DNA of 64,000 bases from Ga0077536 sp943370145 (lineage in GTDB: Bacteria; Pseudomonadota; Gammaproteobacteria; Ga0077536): contig CALRPY020000015.1 of the NCBI GenBank assembly GCA_943370145.1, forward strand, positions 1-64,000. The letters run 5' to 3'. Made by a program: the position numbers and the translations under genes. Shown here piece after piece: positions 41,255 to 51,033 of this stretch. The notes under the pieces were generated by a model. The model did not search any database. It was given only the letters and a program-made list of their open reading frames with translations, and had not been told where the DNA came from. Positions within the stretch are counted from its first letter, which is position 1. The number at the start of each line of letters is the position of its first letter.

Positions 41255-43219
41255 ATGCGTCCTGTTACCCCAATCTTTATCGCCCTCTGTTGCGCCGTCG
41301 TCGGCGCCCACGCCGAAGGCCCCAGGCCGGCCGCACGCGAGGAAGTCGTCGTCACGGCATCCCGCACGCCGATCGCACTGCGCAATGCCGGCGCCAGTGT
41401 CACCGTCATCACGCGCGAGGACATCGAGCGCCGCAATCCTGCCTTCCTGGCCGACCTCCTGCGCGATGTGCCCGGCTTTGCCGTGGGCCGCTTTGGCGGC
41501 GCGGGCAAGGTCACCCAGCTGCGCGTGCGCGGCGCGGAAGCGAACCAGGTCCTGGTGCTGATCGATGGCATCGAGGCCAATGACATCTCGCGCGACGACG
41601 CCTTCGATTTCGCGCATCTCACGACCGACGACATCGAGCGCGTGGAAATCGTGCGTGGTCCGCAGAGTTCGCTGTGGGGCAGCGACGCGCTCGCGGGTGT
41701 CGTCAACGTCATCACGCGTCGGGGCCAGGGCGCGGTGGACGCGCAGGCGAACCTCGAGTACGGCTCCTTCGGCACTGAACGCATCAACGGCTCGATTGGC
41801 ACCGGCGACGAGCGGCGCGACGCGAATCTCTCCGTGAGCTATCTCGAAAGCGGCGGCATCAATATCGCGGAGCGCGGCGACGAGGAGGATGGCTATCGCA
41901 ACGGGACGATCAACACGCGCCTCGGCTGGCAGGCGCTGCCGACGCTGCGCTTCGATTTCACCGGCCGCCTGAGCGACATCCACACCGCGACCGATGGCGA
42001 CCTCGGGCTCGGCGTGCCCAGCGACACCCCGGGCGAAACCGACATCCTGCAGGCCTACGCGCAGGGCAAGGCTCGACTGTCGACCCTCGACGGCCACTGG
42101 CTGCACGAGCTGTCCGGTACGTGGAGCAAGATGGACAATGAGGACTTCGATCCGATGGTGTTCATCGAGGGGCGCACGGTCGGTCACAAGCACAGCATCG
42201 ACTACCAGACGACGCTCCTCGGCGACACCTCGTTCGGCCTGCCGGCGAGCCACTCGCTGACCTTCGCGCTCGACTACGAACAGCAGCGCTTCCGCCAGCG
42301 CGGGCCGGTGACCGTGTTCGGCGATCCCAACCAGGACCGCGATTACCAGAACATCGGCTATGTCGGCGAATACCGCGTCGTGCTCGCCGAACGCACGACA
42401 CTGGGCGCCAGTGGACGCTGGGACGACAACAGCGAGTTCTCCGATGTCGGCACCTATCGGGCGTTCGTCGCGCATGAGCTCGCCGCGACCGGCACCACCC
42501 TGTCCGCCGCGTATGCGACGGGCCAGAAGGCGCCGACGTTCTTCGAACGTTTCGGTTTCTCGTCGGGCGGCATGTTCTCGCCGACATTCATCGGCAACGC
42601 GGGGATCGAGCCGGAAACCTCGCGCGGTTGGGAAATCGGCATCACCCAGTCGCTGCTCGAAGCGCGGCTCGTGCTTGGCGCGACCTGGTTCAACGAACGC
42701 CTGAAGGACGAGATCAACGGTTTCGTCGTCGATCCGGTCGCATTCACCGCCAGCGCGCAGAACCTTGCCGGCCGCAGCGAGCGCGAAGGCCTGGAGTTGA
42801 GCGCCAACGCCGCGGCCACGGACCAGGTTGATCTCCGCGCGACCTACACCTACCTGGATGCGACGCAGCCGGATGCGGCCACGGGCAACGAGGTCGACGA
42901 GATCCGGCGTCCGCGCCACCAGGCAGCCGCGAGCGCCAGCTGGCGTTCGGCCGATCGGCGCACGGTGCTGGATCTCCACCTCACCCATACCGGCGAGCGC
43001 GAGGACGACACCTTCCTGCCGCCGTTCTTCGTGCCGGCACGGGTGTCGTTGGACCCCTACACCCTGCTCGGGCTGTCGGGCCGCTATCGCGTGAACCCGC
43101 AGCTCACGCTGCTCGGGCGCGTGGAGAACATGCTCGACGACGACTACCAGGACGTACTCGGCTTCGAAACCGAGGGCCTGTCCGCGTACGTCGGCATCAA
43201 GCTCGAAACCGCGCGCTGA
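41255..43219 (+). CDS. btuB: TonB-dependent vitamin B12 receptor BtuB
   Basis: A 654-residue outer-membrane beta-barrel transporter. A signal peptide (PIFIALCCAVVGAHA) is followed by a TonB box (EEVVVTASR), a plug domain (VTVITREDIERRNP, VLIDGIEANDI, VEIVRGPQSSLWGSDA, GVVNVITRRG) and a barrel ending in YVGIKLETAR. The start ATG 41255 has GTGGAGAAAC upstream; 41231 is a weaker option. Position behind a cobalamin riboswitch fixes the substrate as cobalamin or a related corrinoid. The btuFCD genes are not nearby. Confidence 0.93.
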   Translation: MRPVTPIFIALCCAVVGAHAEGPRPAAREEVVVTASRTPIALRNAGASVTVITREDIERRNPAFLADLLRDVPGFAVGRFGGAGKVTQLRVRGAEANQVLVLIDGIEANDISRDDAFDFAHLTTDDIERVEIVRGPQSSLWGSDALAGVVNVITRRGQGAVDAQANLEYGSFGTERINGSIGTGDERRDANLSVSYLESGGINIAERGDEEDGYRNGTINTRLGWQALPTLRFDFTGRLSDIHTATDGDLGLGVPSDTPGETDILQAYAQGKARLSTLDGHWLHELSGTWSKMDNEDFDPMVFIEGRTVGHKHSIDYQTTLLGDTSFGLPASHSLTFALDYEQQRFRQRGPVTVFGDPNQDRDYQNIGYVGEYRVVLAERTTLGASGRWDDNSEFSDVGTYRAFVAHELAATGTTLSAAYATGQKAPTFFERFGFSSGGMFSPTFIGNAGIEPETSRGWEIGITQSLLEARLVLGATWFNERLKDEINGFVVDPVAFTASAQNLAGRSEREGLELSANAAATDQVDLRATYTYLDATQPDAATGNEVDEIRRPRHQAAASASWRSADRRTVLDLHLTHTGEREDDTFLPPFFVPARVSLDPYTLLGLSGRYRVNPQLTLLGRVENMLDDDYQDVLGFETEGLSAYVGIKLETAR

Positions 43220-43273
43220 TCCGGAACCCGGCCGGCGCGGGCGGCGCCCGGCGCGCAGGCGCCGGGACGGCGC

Positions 43274-43798
43274 TCACATCTCGATGTATTCGACGCCGTC
43301 GGCGCCGTCGAGGCGGTCGAGCAGGGCGCGCAGGCGGGGGTCGCGCGTATCCATCGTGATGGTGTCGGACAGGTGATCCGGGAAGAGGGCCTCAACCGGT
43401 GGGGCGTTCGGATCGAGCAGCCTGAGGTGCAGGTCCCGCAACTCGCGCAGGAAGGCGTCGCGTGTCTCCGGCGCCGTGGCCGCCAGCGCCATGCCGGTTT
43501 TCAGATCCGCGACGAGCCGCGGCAGCGACTGCGTCAGCTTCGCGCGCGCCGCAGCGCCGGGCGAAGGCTGCAGGCTCGTCAGCAACTGGCGCGTGACGGC
43601 CAGCGCTTCTTTCCATTCGGGCGAGCCCGGGCCCGCCTGGTGATGCGTCAACGCGAGGTAACGCCGCCACTCCTGCAGCAGGAATTCGACGACGAAGCGG
43701 GGCGGCAGCGAGCCTTCGCCGTCCGCGATGGTCCTGCGGATGGCGGTGCTGGCGGCCTGGAAATCCTCTCTCGCGACCTGGTTCGGGTTGCTGCTCAC
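43274..43798 (-). CDS. DUF1631-like C-terminal domain protein
   Basis: A 174-residue soluble, mostly helical protein. The core FVVEFLLQEWRRYLALTHHQAG and SPEWKEALAVTRQLLTSLQPSP resemble the C-terminal part of DUF1631 proteins, which are usually 700 residues or more, so this is a stand-alone short form or a remnant. An acidic tail (DTRDPRLRALLDRLDGADG) ends the protein. Start ATG 43798. It lies downstream of the GH57 genes on the same strand, separated by a strong hairpin. Function unknown. Confidence 0.65.
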   Translation of the reverse strand: MSSNPNQVAREDFQAASTAIRRTIADGEGSLPPRFVVEFLLQEWRRYLALTHHQAGPGSPEWKEALAVTRQLLTSLQPSPGAAARAKLTQSLPRLVADLKTGMALAATAPETRDAFLRELRDLHLRLLDPNAPPVEALFPDHLSDTITMDTRDPRLRALLDRLDGADGVEYIEM

Positions 43799-43854
43799 TG
43801 CGCTGCCGTGCTGACGCGGGTCGGCGATCTCAACATTCCCCGGCCCGGAGATCC

Positions 43855-43904
43855 AGCGCTATCTCGCGCTGCGCGCCTGTTTGCGCGCAGCGCGAGATAG
43901 CGCT
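43855..43904 (-). terminator. Perfect 22-bp inverted repeat overlapping a GH57 stop codon
   Basis: AGCGCTATCTCGCGCTGCGC, continued by GC, at 43855-43876 is exactly complementary to 43883-43904 with a 6-base loop (CTGTTT). The right arm touches the stop codon of the minus-strand GH57 gene. It is ideally placed to end that transcript or protect its 3' end, but no U-tract follows on the minus strand. Confidence 0.6.
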
Positions 43905-45928
43905 CAAAGCCAGGACTCGCATCGCTCGAAACGCAGGCTCAGCCGGATTCGCTCAGCCGTCCAGCGCAGCCTGAGACAGGCGCCCTGCATGATTTTCTCG
44001 AGGCCCGCCTCGGACTGTGACACCGTCGCGTGCGGTGTGCCCTCGATGGCGAGCGGTGCGTCCGCGCGCAACCAGACCCGGCCCCGGAGTTCCGCGTCCT
44101 CGCAGGCGAGGGCACGGCAGTCAGGCACGGCCAGCGGCTGGCCGAAGCCACCTGGAAAGCTGCCGTCCTCCAGGCAGTAGCGCCCGCCGTAGCCGTCGCA
44201 GCTCGGCATGGCGAGGTTCAGCTCGGTCACCAGAGACGCCCCGGCCGGGCCAGAGAGCCTGTAGTCGACATGGCAACCCTGGGCCGTCAGGGCGATGTCC
44301 TTGCGCACCACGACACCGTCGATCGGCACCGCCTCGAGCGTGACCTGGGTGGGGCCCGAGCTGACGATCCGGTAGTCCCGGATCTCGTGCGGTCTGCCAT
44401 CCGCGAGCCGCAGCGTATCCGCGAAGAGCACGCGGCCCACGGCGTCAGGCACGAGATCCGCGGCCGTCACCAGGTGTTTGTACGACACGCGCTCGTGCGC
44501 CGATGCGATGCCGCCGTGAGCAGGCGCGCCGTGCACCTCGGGCGCGGCGCTTTCCGGCAGGCGATGGTAGTGCTCGGCATGGCGGCGCAGGACGTCACCG
44601 AAGTTGTGCGCCAGCGTGTAGCTCGAGCATTCAATCAGCGCGCCGCGCCCGTCGTCACGCAACACGACCTGCAGTTCGCGGTTCGCGAGCAGCAGTTCGC
44701 GCGCACCGTCGTGGTCGAGGTCGAAGGCCGCGTCGGGCCGCTGCCATTCGCGTGCGTCCAGCGCCGCTTCGAGCGCAAGCAGGTTCTGCCAGACGGCGCG
44801 CCGGAGGTGCGGCAGGTAGAGCCCGCCGAACAGGCCGTGCCAGTAGGCATCATTGGCCTGTGCACGGTAGAGCAGCGTGCGCAGCGCCGTGTCGTCGCGC
44901 GCGCCTGGCAGCGCATCGAGCCGTGCCGACAGGCCGAGCATGCGCTTGTGCAGCCAGTTCGCCTCCGGGTAGCGCGACAGGAAGTTGCGCCAGATGCCGC
45001 CGCGGATGAAGGCGCGGCGGTCGGGCCAGGATGGCTGGTGCCGCGCGTCGGCGAGCATTTCGGCGTAGTGGCGCGCGGCTGCCGCCGGCAGGGTCCATTC
45101 GTTCATCTCGCTGTACGACGCCGTCGGCAGGTACACGATGCCGCGCGTCGTCGCGCGCGCGTGGAAGCGCGCATAGGTCGAGGTCTCGATGCGCGGCGAC
45201 GCCAGCACGCCCTCGATGAACTGTTCGAGCCAGCCGCGCGTGTAGACCCAATCGTAGGTGTCCGGCCAGATCCCGAACTTCTCGATGTCATCGAAGTAGA
45301 TCGCCGCCTGCCGGCCCGCGTCCGCGAGCTCCTCGAGGTAGGCGACGGCGTCGGCGGCGGGCGAGAACGGCAGGCGGTAGCGCAGCTGCTCGGAAATCGG
45401 GAAGAGGTCGAGCGTGCGGCCATCCTCTTCCGTGGTGAAGAATCCGTCGAGTTCGTGCTCGTCGCGGCCGGTGCACAGGAAGTGGTAGTCGTCGACCGTC
45501 ACGTAGCGGATGTCGCTGTCGGCGAGCGCGGGGACCACCGAGGATTCCCAGACGCGCTCGGTCAGCCACGCACCGCGCGGCGCTTCGCCGAAATGACGGG
45601 CCAGCCTGGCGGACAGCATCCGGAGCTGCCCCACGCGGTCGCGTGCCGGAATTGCGGCAAGCACCGGCTCGCAGTCACCCGCGCCGAAGAGCTCGACCTG
45701 GCCGCGCGCGACCATCTCGGCGAGCAGCGCCATGTCCGCGGGAAAGCGCGTGCACAGGTCGTCCAGCAGCCAGCCCGAAAAGTGCGCGGCGAAGCGGAAC
45801 GCGGGATAGCGGTACATCGTGTGCAGGAACGGGCGGTAGCATCGTTCGTGCGCATCGTCGATCACCGCCGGGAAATTGCCGACAGGCTGGTGTGCATGCA
45901 CGCCGAGCAGCAGGCTTGTCGTCGACAT
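43904..45928 (-). CDS. GH57 4-alpha-glucanotransferase/alpha-amylase
   Basis: A 674-residue glycoside hydrolase family 57 enzyme. GVHAHQPVGNF is conserved region 1, GAGDCEPVLAAIP region 2, and GAWLTERVWE holds the nucleophile (E124). YFDDIEKFG carries the acid/base (D214). These positions coincide with E123 and D214 of the Thermococcus litoralis glucanotransferase. The C-terminal half matches the DUF1926 beta-domain of that enzyme. It should rearrange alpha-1,4-glucans in the cytoplasm. It is 25 bp downstream of a second GH57 gene. Confidence 0.9.
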   Translation of the reverse strand: MSTTSLLLGVHAHQPVGNFPAVIDDAHERCYRPFLHTMYRYPAFRFAAHFSGWLLDDLCTRFPADMALLAEMVARGQVELFGAGDCEPVLAAIPARDRVGQLRMLSARLARHFGEAPRGAWLTERVWESSVVPALADSDIRYVTVDDYHFLCTGRDEHELDGFFTTEEDGRTLDLFPISEQLRYRLPFSPAADAVAYLEELADAGRQAAIYFDDIEKFGIWPDTYDWVYTRGWLEQFIEGVLASPRIETSTYARFHARATTRGIVYLPTASYSEMNEWTLPAAAARHYAEMLADARHQPSWPDRRAFIRGGIWRNFLSRYPEANWLHKRMLGLSARLDALPGARDDTALRTLLYRAQANDAYWHGLFGGLYLPHLRRAVWQNLLALEAALDAREWQRPDAAFDLDHDGARELLLANRELQVVLRDDGRGALIECSSYTLAHNFGDVLRRHAEHYHRLPESAAPEVHGAPAHGGIASAHERVSYKHLVTAADLVPDAVGRVLFADTLRLADGRPHEIRDYRIVSSGPTQVTLEAVPIDGVVVRKDIALTAQGCHVDYRLSGPAGASLVTELNLAMPSCDGYGGRYCLEDGSFPGGFGQPLAVPDCRALACEDAELRGRVWLRADAPLAIEGTPHATVSQSEAGLEKIMQGACLRLRWTAERIRLSLRFERCESWL

Positions 45929-45953
45929 CAGGACTCCTCGCCCCGCGGGGCAT

Positions 45954-47633
45954 TCATGACGTGTGGCCCCGGCGCATCGTGCCGCCGGCCTCGGCGCTGC
46001 CGCCGCCGCGGCTCAGGGGGTAATCGAGCTGGGACGGTGGCGCGAGCTGCAGCGCCGCGTAGAGCGCGCGCAGGTTGCGCCGGAACAGTGCTTCGAAGTT
46101 CGCGACGGCGTCGGCCGGGTTGTAGTCGCCCAGCCACCAGAACCAGTCGGAACTCTCGCAGCTCGTCAGCAGCGCCTCGGCGCGCGCGGCCTCCGCCTCG
46201 CTCAGGCGCCCGCTGCGGATCACGAGGTCGTAGTTCTGCTTGGCGCTGCACAGCAGGTCCCAGGCATGGTTCTTCTCCGGCATGCCGATCCAGGTCGACA
46301 GCGTGCCGAAGACCCAGCTGCCGGCGACCAGCGGCGGCAGTGCGGCGCTGCGCGCCGCATGCGCAGGGGTCGCGTCCGCCAGCGTCGACGTGCGGATCGC
46401 CGGATGCGCCGCGAGCGCGCCGTAGAGATCGTCGAAGAAGTAGTAGCCGTTGTACGGGTAGTACTCCCAGGCGTTTTCGCCATCGAGCATCACGCATACG
46501 AGCGGTGTCTCGTCTTCCGGCGCGCGCGCGAGGATGCCCTCCAGTTCGCCGATGAAGTGGCGGGCGGCGTCCTGGCCGTGCCATTTCGCGTATTCGAAGC
46601 CGATCAAATCGGACAGCCGGTCGTCACGGAAGAACATCGTCACGCCACTCGCGTCGCGCCACGGCCGGTACAGGTCGCGCTCGCGCACGTAGTCCGCGCC
46701 CAGCGTATTGGCGAGCACCGCCTCGCCGCTCGCGGCCCAGCCGAGGCCGGCGGCGGCGAAGCGTTCGAGCGTCGGGCCGGACACTGCGCCCTCGGCGGGC
46801 CACATGCCCGCGGGCGGGCTGCCGAAACGGGACGTGTGGCTGTCGATCGCGCGCCTGATGTGGGCGTCCAGGCGCTGGCGGCCTGCGGGGTAGCACGGGG
46901 ATGCCGGCAGCTCGGCGTCCGGCCAGGCCTCGCGTGCCGCGCCGAAGGACAGCAGCAGCGGCGCTAGCGGATGTGCATGCGGCGTCGCCGAGAGTTCGAT
47001 CTGGCCGCGTGCGGCGAGCAGGCGATACCGGGCGACGAGATCCTGCAGCATGCCGCCGATGGCTTCCAGCAGCGCGAGCCGGTCTTCCAGCCGGTAGCCC
47101 TCGCCCTTGCTCATCAGCTCGGTCAGGAGGGGATCGCGCCGGCGCTCGGTCTCGCCGGTCCAGGCGAGGTGATACCAGGTGACGAGATCCGCGAAATACG
47201 CACCGGACAGGTACTCGAGGGCGATTTCGCCCTGCGTCGTCACGATCTCCTGCAGCGCGTGCAGGCGCTTGAAGTAGGGGAAGGGCTCGATCGTGCGGGT
47301 GTGGTTGGTGCGGAAGCAGGCGTGGATGGCCGCACGCTTCTCGGCGCAGGTCAGCGTTTCCGGCGCTGGATGCGCCAGCAGGCGCAGCAGCGGATCCCGC
47401 AGCTCGCGGCGCGCGATCTGCCCCGCATAGTCCTCCAGTTGCTCGAGCAGCACCGGCACGAAGTTGACGACGCCGCGGACTTGCGGGTGCCGCTCGAAGT
47501 GCGCCGCCATGTCGGTGTAATCCTTCATGCCGTGCAGATAGGTCCACGGCATCGCGTAGTCGCCGCTTTCGGGCGCGCGGTAGTCCGGCTGGTGCATGTG
47601 CCACAGGAAGACCAGGTCGAGTTGTCGCGCCAT
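45954..47633 (-). CDS. GH57 glycoside hydrolase (alpha-amylase/amylopullulanase type)
   Basis: A 559-residue family 57 enzyme of a different subgroup from its neighbour. WHMHQPDY (residues 11-18) is conserved region 1, GMWPAEGAVS holds the expected nucleophile E281 and VMLDGENAWEYYPYNG the acid/base D384. The C-terminal region (SSDWFWWLGDYNPADAV) resembles that of archaeal/bacterial GH57 amylases. It is the first gene of the minus-strand pair and diverges from glgB, so the three genes form an alpha-glucan module. Bond specificity is not decidable by eye. Confidence 0.88.
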   Translation of the reverse strand: MARQLDLVFLWHMHQPDYRAPESGDYAMPWTYLHGMKDYTDMAAHFERHPQVRGVVNFVPVLLEQLEDYAGQIARRELRDPLLRLLAHPAPETLTCAEKRAAIHACFRTNHTRTIEPFPYFKRLHALQEIVTTQGEIALEYLSGAYFADLVTWYHLAWTGETERRRDPLLTELMSKGEGYRLEDRLALLEAIGGMLQDLVARYRLLAARGQIELSATPHAHPLAPLLLSFGAAREAWPDAELPASPCYPAGRQRLDAHIRRAIDSHTSRFGSPPAGMWPAEGAVSGPTLERFAAAGLGWAASGEAVLANTLGADYVRERDLYRPWRDASGVTMFFRDDRLSDLIGFEYAKWHGQDAARHFIGELEGILARAPEDETPLVCVMLDGENAWEYYPYNGYYFFDDLYGALAAHPAIRTSTLADATPAHAARSAALPPLVAGSWVFGTLSTWIGMPEKNHAWDLLCSAKQNYDLVIRSGRLSEAEAARAEALLTSCESSDWFWWLGDYNPADAVANFEALFRRNLRALYAALQLAPPSQLDYPLSRGGGSAEAGGTMRRGHTS

Positions 47634-47760
47634 GACGAGCGTTTCCGGATGACGATGTGTTCGCTCTGATTGCCTGCGCCGGCGGCGGCAAGGCGCACAT
47701 GCAATTATTTCCGGGCCATCTGGCCAGGACGTGGAAGCGGACAGCTATGATAGTAGCAAG

Positions 47761-49926
47761 ATGCCTGCCCGGAACGCCCAGACCCAGCACAGATTCGAAC
47801 GCCTCGTCGAAGCGCGGGAACACGCGCCCTTCGAGCTGCTCGGCGTGCACCAGGATGGCGCCGGCTGGGTGCTGCGCGTGTGGCGCCCTGGTGCAGGAGC
47901 GCTGTTGGTCGTGCTCGACGGCGTGACGCTGCCCGCGCAGCGCGTGCATGCCGCCGGCCTGTTCGAGCTTCGCCTCGCGCTGCGCCCCGACGGCCCCTGG
48001 CAACTGCGGGTCGATGGCCTGCTCTGCGACGACCCCTACGCATTTCCGCCGCTCCCGCCCGAACGCGAACTCTATCTGTTCGCGGAAGGCCGGTTGTACC
48101 AGGCCTGGCGCCTCCTGGGCGCCGAGCCTGAGACGCGCGGCGGCGTCGACGGCGTGCGATTCCGCGTGTGGGCGCCCGGCGCCGGGCGCGTGTCGGTGGT
48201 CGGCGACTTCAACGCCTGGGACGGACGTGTCCACCCGATGCAGACGCTCGGCGTCTCCGGCGTGTGGGAGCTCTTCATCCCCGGCCTGCAGCCCGGCGCC
48301 CTGTACAAGTTCGAACTGCGCCAGCGCGACTCGGGTCAGGTGTTCCTGCGCTCGGACCCGTACGCGCGCTGGGCCGAGTTGCGCCCCGACACCTCGTCAC
48401 GCGTCGCGCCCACGCCGCGCCACGCGTGGCAGGACGCATCATGGCTCGCCCGCCGCGCCAGCTGGGACTGGCAGCACGCGCCGATGAACATCTACGAACT
48501 GCACGCGGGTTCGTGGCTGCGGCACGCGGACGGCCGTTTCTATTCCTGGGCCGAGCTGGCCGCGCGTCTCGTGCCCTACGTCGCGGCGCTCGGCTTCACG
48601 CATATCGAACTGCTGCCGATCACCGAGCACCCGCTCGACGAATCCTGGGGCTACCAGACGACCGGTTTCTTCGCGCCCACCGCGCGTTTCGGGACGCCGG
48701 ACGAACTGCGCGCGCTGGTCGATGCCTGTCACGCGGCGGGCATCGGCTGCATCCTCGACTGGGTCCCCGGCCACTTCCCCGCCGACGATGGCGCGCTTGC
48801 GCACTTCGATGGCAGCCCGCTGTACGAGCACGGCGACCCGCGCCGCGGCCGGCATCCCGATTGGGGCACCCACATCTTCAACTACGGGCGCAACGAGGTC
48901 CGGAGTTTCCTGCTCTCCAGCGCCTGCTATTGGCTCGAGGAATTCCATTTCGACGGCCTGCGCGTCGATGCGGTCGCATCGATGCTCTACCTCGACTACT
49001 CGCGCAAGCCCGGCGAATGGCTGCCCAACGCCTATGGCGGCCGTGAAAACCTCGAGGCGATCGACTTCCTGCGCGATCTCAACGTGATGGTGCACGGCGA
49101 GTTCCCAGGCGCGGTGACCATCGCCGAGGAGTCCACCGCCTGGCCACAGGTGTCGCGGCCCGTCGACACCGGCGGGCTCGGCTTCTCCCTGAAGTGGAAC
49201 ATGGGTTGGATGAACGACACGCTGCGTTATTTCCGCTTCGACCCCCTCTACCGCCAGCATCACCACGACCTGCTGACCTTCGGGCAGCTGTACGCGTACA
49301 GCGAGAACTTCCTGCTGCCGCTCTCGCACGACGAGGTCGTGCACGGCAAGGGCAGCCTGCCGAACAAGATGCCGGGCGACGCCTGGCAGCGGTTCGCGAA
49401 CCTGCGGCTGCTGTTCACGCTGCAACTGACCACACCCGGCAAGAAGCTCAACTTCATGGGCAACGAGTTCGGGCAGGGGCGCGAGTGGCAGAGCCAGTGG
49501 GAACTCGAATGGGCGGAGGCGGCGCGTCCGCCGAATGCGGGCCTGTCGCGGCTGCTGGGAGATTTGAACCGGCTCTATCGCGATCTGCCCGCGCTGCATG
49601 AACTCGACCACGAGCAGGCCGGCTTCCGCTGGATCGACTGCAACGATGCGCAGCAGTCCACGCTGTCCTGGCTGCGCAGCGCGCGTGACGGGCGTTACGT
49701 GGTGGTCGTGCTGAACCTGACGCCGGTGCCGCGCAACGGCCAGCGGATAGGGGTGCCACGCACGGGACGCCACACCGTGCTGCTCAACAGCGATTCCCGC
49801 CATTACGGGGGGCATGACGTCGGGACCGCGGCCGCCACCGCGACGGGTGAACCCGCCCACGGCCTGCCGGCGTCCCTGCTCCTCGACCTGCCGCCGCTCG
49901 GCGCCTTGCTGCTCGCGCCGGATTGA
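47761..49926 (+). CDS. glgB: 1,4-alpha-glucan branching enzyme
   Basis: A 721-residue GH13 branching enzyme making alpha-1,6 branches in glycogen. An N-terminal CBM48 pair (FELLGVHQ; FRVWAPGAGRVSVVGDFNAW) precedes the TIM barrel with ELLPITEHPLDESWGYQ, FDGLRVDAVASML (nucleophile D403), TIAEESTAWP (acid/base E456/457) and LPLSHDEVVHGKGS. Start uncertain: ATG 47761 is used; in-frame GTG 47731 has a closer AGGA. Divergent from the GH57 pair and convergent with the acyltransferase gene, 6 bp apart. Confidence 0.95.
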   Translation: MPARNAQTQHRFERLVEAREHAPFELLGVHQDGAGWVLRVWRPGAGALLVVLDGVTLPAQRVHAAGLFELRLALRPDGPWQLRVDGLLCDDPYAFPPLPPERELYLFAEGRLYQAWRLLGAEPETRGGVDGVRFRVWAPGAGRVSVVGDFNAWDGRVHPMQTLGVSGVWELFIPGLQPGALYKFELRQRDSGQVFLRSDPYARWAELRPDTSSRVAPTPRHAWQDASWLARRASWDWQHAPMNIYELHAGSWLRHADGRFYSWAELAARLVPYVAALGFTHIELLPITEHPLDESWGYQTTGFFAPTARFGTPDELRALVDACHAAGIGCILDWVPGHFPADDGALAHFDGSPLYEHGDPRRGRHPDWGTHIFNYGRNEVRSFLLSSACYWLEEFHFDGLRVDAVASMLYLDYSRKPGEWLPNAYGGRENLEAIDFLRDLNVMVHGEFPGAVTIAEESTAWPQVSRPVDTGGLGFSLKWNMGWMNDTLRYFRFDPLYRQHHHDLLTFGQLYAYSENFLLPLSHDEVVHGKGSLPNKMPGDAWQRFANLRLLFTLQLTTPGKKLNFMGNEFGQGREWQSQWELEWAEAARPPNAGLSRLLGDLNRLYRDLPALHELDHEQAGFRWIDCNDAQQSTLSWLRSARDGRYVVVVLNLTPVPRNGQRIGVPRTGRHTVLLNSDSRHYGGHDVGTAAATATGEPAHGLPASLLLDLPPLGALLLAPD

Positions 49927-49932
49927 CGCGCC

Positions 49933-51033
49933 TCAGCGCGCCGCGGGACGCTCGATTCGCCGCGCCAGCGCCGCCACCACATCGCGGGCGAATTCCTTGC
50001 GCTTCTCCGTATAGTTGCCGAGCAGGCGGCACAGCGTCATCGTCAGCACGAACAGCATCACCCCGCTCCACGCCTCGCTCGGCCGGATCGGCAGCACCGC
50101 GGCCAGGAACTGCAGGATCGGATAGTGGAAGAGGTAGATGGAAAAGGTGTAGCCGGCCCAGTCGCGGATGACGCGCTCGGCGCGCGACAGCGCCGGGGCC
50201 AGCTGTGAGGACAGCGCATTCACGCCGATGAAGTTCGCGGCGACGAGGGCGCCGATGATGTAAGCGCTGATGAATTCGTTGGACCACGTCAGTTCGCCTT
50301 CGACGAAGCGCTTGCCGAGCAGGTCGTAGGTCAGGTGCAGCAGGGCGTCGCGCAGGCCCGCCGCGCGGAACAGTCCGTAGAGCGCGAAGGAGCCGAGGAA
50401 CAGCGCCCAGCCGGCCGCGGGGCCAGGCGTGCGCGTCGTGTTCACGCGATGGACCCACACGCCGAGCAGCCAGATCGGGAACAGCAGCAGGACCTTCGGC
50501 CCGATCAGCAGCATGACCGCCGCGACCCAGAACACCCGCTGGCCGCCGCGCAGGAAGAAGGCCGCGGCGAACAGCATGTAGTACCAGAACTCGTAACCGA
50601 GCGACCAGTACGGCCCGTTCGTGAACAGGCGCACCGAGTTGAACCACAGTTCGTTGGTGAAGCTGAGCGCGTGCAGGACCCGGCCGATTGGATCGCTGCC
50701 CTGGTACCAGAAGCCGTCATACATCGCCGGCGCGATCGCCTTGCCGACGTGGTCGAGCACGACCGTCAGCAGGACGGCCGGGATCGCGACCGAGTACAGC
50801 CGCGCGCAGCGATTCATGAGGTAAGGGCGGAACTCGCGGTCGCGCGTCGCGACGGTATGCGCGATGACGTAGCCCGACAGCACGAAGAACACCATCACGG
50901 CATCGTTGCCGTAGGTCCGCCACTCGATGATGAGGCCGCCGGTGAAGCGCTTGTAGGCCAGGTGCGTCAGCAGGACCGCGACCGCGGCGAGGAAACGCAC
51001 GAGGTCGAGGTAGATCGACGTCGTGCGATTCAC
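49933..51033 (-). CDS. Acyltransferase 3 family membrane protein
   Basis: A 366-residue polytopic membrane protein of the OafA/YrhL acyltransferase family. YLDLVRFLAAVAVLLTHL carries the conserved Arg and His of the first helix, and FFVLSGYVIAHT and NRCARLYSVAIPAVLL follow, with about ten hydrophobic segments. Such proteins O-acylate sugars, lipids or macrolides. The start is GTG 51033 because the gene overlaps the previous stop by 4 bp (GTGA); the frame runs open to 52308 through the hydroxylase gene in a different phase and is not coding there. Confidence 0.88.
   Translation of the reverse strand: MNRTTSIYLDLVRFLAAVAVLLTHLAYKRFTGGLIIEWRTYGNDAVMVFFVLSGYVIAHTVATRDREFRPYLMNRCARLYSVAIPAVLLTVVLDHVGKAIAPAMYDGFWYQGSDPIGRVLHALSFTNELWFNSVRLFTNGPYWSLGYEFWYYMLFAAAFFLRGGQRVFWVAAVMLLIGPKVLLLFPIWLLGVWVHRVNTTRTPGPAAGWALFLGSFALYGLFRAAGLRDALLHLTYDLLGKRFVEGELTWSNEFISAYIIGALVAANFIGVNALSSQLAPALSRAERVIRDWAGYTFSIYLFHYPILQFLAAVLPIRPSEAWSGVMLFVLTMTLCRLLGNYTEKRKEFARDVVAALARRIERPAAR

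Noticed and set aside
44030..46555. 841-codon plus-strand frame opposite the two GH57 genes
   Set aside because: Crosses the boundary of two genes with catalytic GH57 motifs; no domain seen.
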